A stretch of 64,000 nt of DNA. Origin: Symbiodinium natans. Lineage: Eukaryota; Sar; Dinophyceae; Suessiales; Symbiodiniaceae. Shown here one piece after another: positions 52,535 through 64,000 of the stretch. Where the stretch lies: positions 947,501 through 1,011,500 of the forward strand of contig CAJNDS010002457.1 of assembly GCA_905221605.1 (NCBI GenBank), written 5' to 3'. The position numbers and the translations under genes are program-made. Under the pieces are notes generated by a model, which was given only the letters and a program-made list of their open reading frames with translations, did no database searches and had not been told where the DNA came from. Numbering within the stretch: the first letter of the stretch is position 1; each line of letters starts with the position of its first letter.

Positions 52535-52650
52535 GAATTATAGTGTGCATAGGAATTACATAGGGTTTATCGGAATTAGAGGGTATGTAGTAATTATGGG
52601 GTTTATAGGATGTAAAGGGAATTATAGGAGTTGTAGGGTTTGTTGTAGGT
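52535..52650. repeat. Degenerate tandem repeat GGAATTATAGGGTTTAT-type
   Basis: GAATTAYAGGGTTTAT-like units occur about six times with irregular spacing; one half of each unit resembles the telomere-like motif. Confidence 0.6.
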
Positions 52651-53612
52651 ACGTAACGGGGACCCGTAGAGGGGGGGGGGGGGGTGCGTGGGTGGAGGGG
52701 GAGTGAAAGGAGACTACTCGTTATCATTTGCTGGATAAAAGACCGCATGCACCTGAGCTGGAGCCTTGCTTGGGCTTTTGGGTATTGGGTTTGGGGTGTA
52801 GAGTTTAGGGATTGGGGTTAGGAATTGTTTGGACTGTCAGATTCTGGGTCGTGGTAGCTTGAATTGAAGCCCTATACTTATAAAAAGTTATCAAATTACA
52901 AAGCCAGGTTTTTGGCATTACAGGTGCCTTACCAGATGGCGTGGGGGCGGCGGGGGGCCGAAGAGCCCGATGCGCTCATGTCTTCTCGTGCGTAACCCTC
53001 GAAAGGCTGGAAAGTTGCACAAGTTGCAAGTTGGTGTAGCCAAAGCCCCAACACCCTAAACCCTAAACCCTAAACTCCTAAACTCCTAAACCCCATGCAT
53101 CTTCGCGAATCCCTTAAACCTCCGAACCCTGAATGTCCACGAGCTGCCTAAGGCCGTTAACTCAACCCCAAAACCGTTGAATCCCGAACTTTCTCCCGTG
53201 CCCACTTTAGGGTCAAGGGCCTCCAGGGTTTAGGGTGTAGGATTTAGGGTTTCGGGTTTAGGATTTAGGGTTTAGGGTTTAGGGTTAGGGATCTCGGCTC
53301 TGCCATCTCCTGTTGCTTGGCTCCCGTAGCTTTCATCTTTTGCGCTTCTCGCAACGTATCCTTTCTCGTCGCCCAAAGCGTGCCATGCCTGCAGCATGGC
53401 AGGGCCTGGTTTAGGGTTTAGGGTTTAGGTTTTAGGGTTTAGGGGTTGGGGTTTTGGGTTGAGGGTTAAGGGATTGGGGTTTTGGGTTGAGTTTGGGGTT
53501 AAGGGTTTGCCTCTCAACTGCCAAGGATAAAAACGCCGTTGTATATGTGTGTATGTATATAGGTATATATATATGTTTGTTTATTTATTGTTAATATGGT
53601 CGCTTGAGGTTG

Positions 53613-53812
53613 GCCACTTTTGGGCTGAGACCCTAAATTGGGTTGCAAGGATACTAACTTAGGTTATATGGGTGGCTGTCAAAATTATGATCCCTTTTGG
53701 GGTACCCTAAATATTAGGCGCCGTATTATAATGGGGATCCAAAAAGGGACCATAATTTTCGTCCCTTAACATATAGCTAGCATAGAGGGGGGGGGGGGGG
53801 CCTCCTTGTATG
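53613..53812 (-). mobile_element. Family B introner (reverse) carrying a nested family K element
   Basis: The outer B core is split: CCTAAATTGGGTTGCAAGGA and ACTAACTTAGGTTATAT left, CGTCCCTTAACATATAGC and CCTCCTTGTA right. Between them (about 53681-53767) sits a K element with ends AAAATTATGATCCCTTTTGG and AGGGACCATAATTTT. Confidence 0.75.
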
Positions 53813-54051
53813 GTGTTTCGGCTTGGGGCCTCCAGCTTGTCTGCCGGATAGCGGTGGCGCGGCAGATTCGACGACAACAGTAGTTGCTCGCACAGGCTTC
53901 CACCTGCTTTAGGGTTTAGGGTCAGAGTTTAGGGTTTCTTGCGTGTTCGAACATCACCATACCCGCTGCAAAGGTTAAGTCTTCAGCTGCTTGTGTAGCC
54001 TGCGAAAAGCATGGATTCAACTCATGAAGGTTCATATCCCCGTGTCGTACC

Positions 54052-59352
<5,301 letters not shown>

Positions 59353-59945
59353 GGGCTTAGGGTTTAGGGTTTAGGGTTTAGGGTTCAGGGCTTAGGGTTT
59401 AGGGCTCATGGTTCAGTCAGGCTTCGGGTTCAGGCCCCCAGCCCCTAAACCTTAAACCCTGCATAAACCCCAAACCCTAAGCCAGGGAGCTTGGGGTAAC
59501 CTCTTGACACCGAAGGCGCAAGTTTTTTTTTTTGCTGGTGTCAAGGGCTTGAAGATCTTGGCGAGGTTGTTTCGGTTTAGGGTTTAGGGTTTAGGACAGT
59601 CACATCAACATCTCCTTGCCAGGGTCAACTGAGATTTCAGATGTTGGGCATCAAGGCTTTGTAGCATTTTTCAGGTTAGGGTTTTGTTGATGGTCGGAAT
59701 TCGGTGGCTTGGCTGCATGTAGCATATTTTACGGGAGTCATCTGGAAGCGGGTTACAGTTAAGGACCCTTAATTAAGGTACGCTAAGCAAGCTACACACA
59801 ATGGTACCCATGTATCTCTACTATGGCAGCCTCAGTTAAGTTCCTTAGGAGCAGCCCCGGAAGTAGGTCCCTAACTCTAAAGTAGAGCTGTAAAGGCCAA
59901 AGGTTGGGTCACAAGCACGACAACTGCAGCTACATGTCCTTAGGT

Positions 59946-60058
59946 CCTAGGACCCAGAGTCGGACTTTATTCCCCTTTCTTTCGGGTTTCGGTTCCCCAA
60001 TAATCCCCCTTAAAACCAAGAAGGGTACCCTTGTTATTACTAGGTTACTCCTGGGTCG
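59946..60058 (+). mobile_element. Introner family E, complete
   Basis: CCTAGGACCCAGAGTCGGAC left, CTAGGTTACTCCTGGGTCGA right. Confidence 0.75.
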
Positions 60059-60161
60059 AGTGTCCTCTGACTCATGATAGTAAGGCGAGCCCTCCCTATA
60101 GGGTCTCACAGGACATTTGCTGAGCATGCCGCCGTGCAGGCTGTTGAACATGGGCAGCGGT

Positions 60162-60458
60162 CTATTTCTCTTTAAGTGTGCCCGAAAGCCGGGTGCAACT
60201 GAGGCATACGCTCATGCGATTATCTCCACCCTGGCATTGGACTGGGGGCAGGCGTGAGCTTGCTTTTGAGTTCGTGCGGTAGTCTGCGTCCAGGCTCAAT
60301 GGTTGAAAAGCTTCCTGTTTTTTTTGAAAGCCAAGATCCCAGATGTCGACGTGTTGCAGTGTTGCTTTGCTGAGTTCCACCAAACCCTTTCGGCTAGCGC
60401 CGAATGTTCCCGGCCTTAAGAATGCCGCAATCCGTGGCAACACGGGGAACAAAAACAC
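60162..60458 (-). other. Minus-strand open frame, unassigned
   Basis: 98 codons with ordinary composition (FGASRKGLVELSKATLQHVD). Possible exon of a minus-strand gene between two + genes. No domain, no splice evidence. Confidence 0.3.
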
Positions 60459-60534
60459 GCACAGACGATCTTAACCTTCGGCAGCAAGGGTAAACCAAGA
60501 ATCCCCCGCTTAAAGCCCGAAGCCCCCCCCAACA

Positions 60535-60600
60535 CTTGGACCAAAGGGAGTCCGGAATTGAACCCATGGGTCCTTAACCTTATGGCCCTTTGAGAACACC
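60535..60600 (-). ncRNA. tRNA-like fragment (T-arm motif)
   Basis: On minus: GACCCATGGGTTCAATTCCG then GACTCC. GGTTCAATTCC is a box B-type motif. No convincing acceptor or D arm seen. Confidence 0.25.
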
Positions 60601-61012
60601 CCAAGCCCTAAAACCCTGAACGCTGACCTTGAATCCTAACCCCTAAACCCAAAAGGAAAAAATGTGTGAGGACTCCTACTACAAAGCCTGCCCCGGGGAA
60701 GTGAGCTGGCCGAAAGGCTGGGAGTCGCCAAAACCCCAACCCAAGGTTCCAGGGTGTTCAGGGCGTAATGGTTTGGGGTTTGGGGTTTAGGGTTTAGGGC
60801 TAGGGTTTAGGGTTTAGGGTTGAGGGTTGAGGGTTTAGTCTCCTCAGTCCGTGCTTCAAAAGGGTTTAGGGTAGAGAGTTCGGAGTGTTAAGAAGTTTCC
60901 AGGGCCAGCCCACTGCAGGCGGTGGCGCAGCAGACTGGGGCCTACACTCGGAGAAGCACTATGCACCGAGGCTCAAGGCGCGTGCGTCCTTGCACCCTCA
61001 ACCCAAACCTTA

Positions 61013-61110
61013 GGGTACTTGGAAATATTTTTCTTTTTGGTTTCTATAATCCCTAGGAACAGCTAAATGGTTGATTTTTGCTAGGGTGCCAAGTTCAGCA
61101 TAGAAACCCC
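61013..61110 (+). mobile_element. Introner, CTTAGGGTACTTGG family, copy
   Basis: CTTAGGGTACTTGGAAATAT left, AGGGTGCCAAGTTCAGCATA right; flanks are telomere-like. Confidence 0.65.
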
Positions 61111-61296
61111 TAAACCTGCCCAAAACTCCGCTAGCCGAAATTAAGTGTGCCCATTTTGGGGCTCCTGTAATGAGGAGCATGGCTTAAGTTTGGGCTACAC
61201 GCCAGAGCCAAGCCCTTGGCTCAAGCTTGCCTTTGCATCGCTTGTAGACTCCGTGAGTGGTGACTGAAGTTGTGGCCCGTGTCAACCGCAACATCG

Positions 61297-61443
61297 ATGC
61301 AGTCCGTGATTCAGCATGCCGCCTGCTGTGACGAGGACGCGGCCGTTGAAGCCTTGGCTGAGGCGTTGGCCACCAACGGCCCTGATCATCGCGAGCGAGA
61401 GAGCGGCTATGCAGCCCTGCACTATGCTGCACAATACGGCATG
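61297..61443 (+). CDS. Ankyrin-P4H exon 1
   Basis: ATG chosen as the first in frame; encodes the first ankyrin helix. GT donor in TSD GGTGC. Confidence 0.8.
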
Positions 61444-63020
61444 GTGCCTTGGTAGCCCAGTGGTGCCCTTTACCCTTTTCTGGGGCTATGGGTTCCCTTA
61501 TAAAGTTACCATCCCCAAAAAGGGGTGCCCTTTCTTATGGTTATACTGGTCTACCTTAAGGTGCGCTTGGCAAGAGCTTTGCTGGACGCCGGGGCGCCGA
61601 TGAACAGCCAAACGAAGGACTTGATATTGCAAAACGTCGTGGTTCAAGCCGGCGGCCAGACCCCCTTACACTTGGCTGCTCGTGCCTTGGGGACCCAAAT
61701 GAACCCTAAAATGGGGGTCATGTACCCTATACTAAGTCTACTCTCATCCCGATTAAGGGAAGATGAACCCATAAGCCCGTTCAGAATTCATTTGGGACCC
61801 CTAAGGTTCTGGTGAGAAGGAGATGGCTCAACTTCTCATGGAAAGGAGGGCAGATGCTTCTGTGCGTGATGCAGACGGTTTTGCAGCTGTGGAGATTGCG
61901 CGGTTGCGCAACCGCGACAGCATTTGTGAGGCCTTGGGGGTGAGTCCTGCTCTGATGGACCAAGAGGATCTGCAGAAGCGAGCTGCCCAGGCCAAGGAAG
62001 ACGGCAGGATTCGAGCTGCCAAGCAGCTGGATGTTCCTGCACACTTGCGCCAAGTGTATACGCTGAAGGCCGTGTGGTCACCAACAGAGTGCGACCACGT
62101 TCTGGGTGCTGTTAAAGCTGCTGTGGAGAAAGCTTCCGGATGGACAACTGACAGGCACGCGGCCTATGCCACCACAGACCTGCCTTGCAGCCGCATTCCA
62201 GAAGTCGACGCTTCTGTGTCAGAGTTGGGTAGCCTTTTTTACGCGTTTGAGGGTACTTAAACGCTTCTTTGTCATAGTTGGGTCGCCTTTTTTTACACTT
62301 TTAATTAAGGGTACTTAAACCGAAGAAGGAATAGACATTGTAAGCTTTATAATACTATTCCAACCATGAACTAGGCTTGGGTGAGAGCATCGCTAGCAGA
62401 AAGGGTGTTTCCGCAGCTCGCCAAGCGGCATGGTTGGGGTGATGGATCTGGTTCGTGCCTCTACTTCAGGGACCTCTTCTTCGTTCAGTGCCCTATAGGG
62501 CTACTTTGGGAATACTTTTTAAACCTTAGGGCTACTTGGGAGTACTTTTTATTTATTTTCGGGCACTTAAGATTCCTAAGAAACAGCTAGATTTGCAATT
62601 CTTTGCTAGGGTTCCCAGTTCAGTAGAGGTACTCTGTGCAGGGTCAAGCTGGCCTGGCCCTACATCGCGACGGCTCCATCATCTCCTTCAACATCCTGCT
62701 GAACGACGCGGGAGATTTCGAAGGTGGTGGCACCTTAGTAGCTGAATGAGTACACCCTTACACTTTTTGGGGGGTACCATGATCCCCTATAGAACTGAAT
62801 TGGTGTACACTTTTTTTTTTTTTTTTTTGGGGGGGGGGGGGCTTAGGAACTCAGCAACTAAGGCACATATGTGGAAGCAGATGACTTTGCTTACCAGATA
62901 CAGCAAGGAGATTGCTTTGTACATAGCGGGAAGCTGCGCCACGGTGGCCAGCCGGTGACCCGAGGTGAGCGATACATTGTCGTGGGCTTTGTGGATGTTG
63001 AAGAGATCGGCTCAACCTAA
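61297..63020 (+). CDS. Ankyrin-repeat prolyl 4-hydroxylase (2OG-Fe(II) oxygenase)
   Basis: Six exons: 61297-61443, 61561-61681, 61806-62209, 62375-62487, 62629-62729, 62863-63020. Total 1044 bases, 347 residues, one open frame. N-terminal third: ankyrin repeats (SGYAALHYAAQYGMV + RLARALLDAGAPMNSQ; GGQTPLHLAARA; MAQLLMERRADASVRDADGF). C-terminal half: P4H catalytic fold, HRD iron ligands in LALHRDGSIISF, EGGGTY, distal His in KLRHGGQPV and the 2OG-binding Arg/Lys region TRGERYIVVGF. By family it hydroxylates proline using 2-oxoglutarate, O2 and Fe(II). No signal peptide or membrane segment from this start, so it may be cytosolic. All five introns are introners of different families. The stop TAA is part of a CCCTAAA tract. 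An earlier start in an upstream exon is possible. Confidence 0.9.
61448..61560 (+). mobile_element. Introner family A in P4H, TSD GGTGC
   Basis: CTTGGTAGCCCAGTGGTGCC left, CTGGTCTACCTTAAG right. GGTGC at 61443-61447 and 61560-61564. Confidence 0.92.
61561..61681 (+). CDS. Ankyrin-P4H exon 2
   Basis: RLARALLDAGAPMNSQ...GGQTPLHLAAR. GT donor. Confidence 0.9.
61686..61805 (+). mobile_element. Introner family L in P4H
   Basis: CTTGGGGACCCAAATGAACC left, ATTTGGGACCCCTAAG right; TSD GTGC/GTTC. Confidence 0.9.
61806..62209 (+). CDS. Ankyrin-P4H exon 3
   Basis: MAQLLMERRADASVRDADGF through VYTLKAVWSPTECDHVL to PEVDA. GC donor. Confidence 0.92.
62214..62374 (+). mobile_element. Introner family I in P4H, TSD GCTT
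   Basis: CTGTGTCAGAGTTGGGTAGC left, CCAACCATGAACTAG right; an inner second CTTTGTCATAGTTGGGT shows a partial duplication. GCTT at 62210 and 62375. Confidence 0.9.
62375..62487 (+). CDS. Ankyrin-P4H exon 4
   Basis: WVRASLAERVFPQLAKRHGW to LYFRDLFFV. GT donor. Confidence 0.9.
62488..62628 (+). mobile_element. Introner, GGGTACTTGG family, in P4H
   Basis: Flanks GTGC/GTAC; left GGGCTACTTTGGGAATACTT repeated once inside, right CCCAGTTCAGTAGAG. Confidence 0.8.
62629..62729 (+). CDS. Ankyrin-P4H exon 5 (HxD motif)
   Basis: YSVQGQAGLALHRDGSIISF to EGGG. GC donor. Confidence 0.92.
62734..62862 (+). mobile_element. Introner family G in P4H, TSD GGCAC
   Basis: CTTAGTAGCTGAATGAGTAC left, CTCAGCAACTAAG right; GGCAC/GGCAC flanks; inner poly-T and poly-G runs. 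Confidence 0.92.
62863..63020 (+). CDS. Ankyrin-P4H exon 6 (distal His, stop)
   Basis: TYVEADDFAYQIQQGDCFVH to RHGGQPVTRGERYIVVGFVD; TAA at 63018-63020. Confidence 0.92.
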
Positions 63021-64000
63021 ACCCTAAACCCTAAACCCTGATTGCACCTCCTGTGATGCTTCGACCTCACACTGGCGAGCAGCAAAACGGGCAACCAGGA
63101 AGTTTTTTTGAAGCCTGCAGGTCTACTGTAGGGCTCGGAATAAGTACTAAGAGTCTTCCCTTATGGCATTCTGGTCCCTTTGTGATTCTCTTATCATGTT
63201 CCCCAAAACCCTATTCTAATTATTCAGGCCCCTGTACTACAGATGTCGAACCTTGTCAACGGTTCCATTGCTTCACCGTATGCACACGTGTTAGGCGTTT
63301 GCCGTGCATTTCGTCCTGGTCTGACAGCCGAACTGTGTGGTGCACCTGGTACACTTTCACCGCGACCTTCAGACCAGAGCCCTGCCCTCTCTCCTAAACC
63401 CTAAACCCTAAACCCTAAACCCTAAACCCTAAACCCTAAACCCTAAACCCTAAACCCTAAACCTGCTAGTGTGTGCGCGAGTCGACGCACTGAGCCCTAA
63501 AGTCCAGCCCATCATTGCCCCGTGGGGCGCGGGCAGACGGCTGGCAGAAAGAAGAACTGAACCCTAAACCCTATACTTTGTCGTAGTTGGGTAACATTTT
63601 ACATTTTTAAGGGTACTTAAACCCAATAAGGAATATAATTTTAAAATTTTAATACTATCCCAACCATGAACTAGTATATGAGCAAAGTCCCCGTGCCCTA
63701 GCTAGATGAAGTCGGAGCGTTGGAGCAATGTCTTCTCACGAATGTAGACTGAGAGGGGTGTCCTGCCTGGGGTTTTGTTGTCTAATAATCAGTATGGCTG
63801 TTGAACACGATGACTGTCTCCCTCACTTAGTTAAGCCCTTTGCTGCAGGACTCCTGTCGTGCGTTAATGAGTCAGACTGTCGGACCGAATCCTTGCCTGC
63901 CCTGTGCGAGGGCGAGAGCCGAAGCCCTGAACCCTGAACCCTAGGCCCTAAACCCTAAACCCTAAACCCTAAACCCTCAACCCTAATCCCTAATCCCTAA
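63021..64000. other. Downstream spacer
   Basis: Tracts at 63018-63040, 63395-63462 and 63931-64000; family I introner at 63576-63674; the rest is open in scattered frames without recognisable domains. Confidence 0.5.
63576..63674 (+). mobile_element. Introner family I, copy 2, TSD TATA
   Basis: CTTTGTCGTAGTTGGGTAAC left, CCCAACCATGAACTAG right; TATA on both sides. Confidence 0.85.

Larger units (their letters stand above)
50930..54045. other. Spacer with unassigned islands, tracts and a nested introner
   Basis: Open on both strands at 51120-51455. Small + islands: 51963-52063 (ATLFDAASPLATLRRPSHWG), 52433-52490 (FEAAASTQSWQPEVLYS), 52935-52996. 53290-53405 is better on minus (DTLREAQKMKATGAKQQEMA). 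Tracts at 52071-52110, 52270-52410 and 53225-53290. No family recognised. Confidence 0.35.

Overview
This is a eukaryotic nuclear window and most likely comes from a dinoflagellate or a close alveolate relative. Four things point that way. TTTAGGG/CCCTAAA telomere-type repeats occur everywhere. The best-supported genes all lie on the + strand as a one-way array. Reconstructed introns use GT, GC or GA donors with an AG|G acceptor, a relaxed pattern known from dinoflagellates. The EF-hand, CDPK and ankyrin/prolyl-hydroxylase genes fit such a genome. There are no bacterial operons, CRISPR arrays or rRNA genes, and most long ATG-to-stop frames are not genes, because real coding sequence sits in 40-500 bp islands.

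Layout, all + strand unless noted: multi-EF-hand calcium-binding protein (about 0.73-5.3 kb); coding islands of unknown function (7.1-10 kb, 13.7-15.6 kb, 16.3-18.66 kb); a complete calcium-dependent protein kinase (21.908-25.378 kb); a RAD3/XPD-family (FANCJ/RTEL1/CHL1-like) DNA helicase, motifs IV-VI clear (about 29.0-33.9 kb, 5' exons perhaps from 27 kb); an uncertain minus-strand frame (35.0-36.2 kb); a peptide:N-glycanase A-like amidase (about 38.5-50.77 kb); a secreted class 3 lipase-like gene (about 54.05-59.4 kb); an ankyrin-repeat prolyl 4-hydroxylase (61.297-63.020 kb, 347 residues, frame closed over six exons).

Two kinds of repeat dominate the rest. First, short (90-240 bp) non-autonomous elements with terminal inverted repeats (TIRs) and 4-5 bp target-site duplications (TSDs), in at least ten families. 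Many sit inside codons and are spliced out exactly: the left TSD copy supplies the GT/GC/GA donor and the element's last AG supplies the acceptor. They are introner-like elements. Second, hundreds of short telomere-like tracts, in both orientations and with sequence variants, lie in introns and between genes. They carry stops in every frame. Several are flanked by duplicated exon ends or fused to truncated introners, as if telomeric repeats had been added at double-strand breaks. The most interesting system here is this combined intron-making machinery: transposon-derived introns plus telomere-repeat introns under one splice rule.

Limits: exon ends were placed by eye from domain continuity, reading frame and the GT/GC/GA...AG|G rule. 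Many islands are open in several frames on both strands, so their strand and family stay uncertain and confidence is set low.
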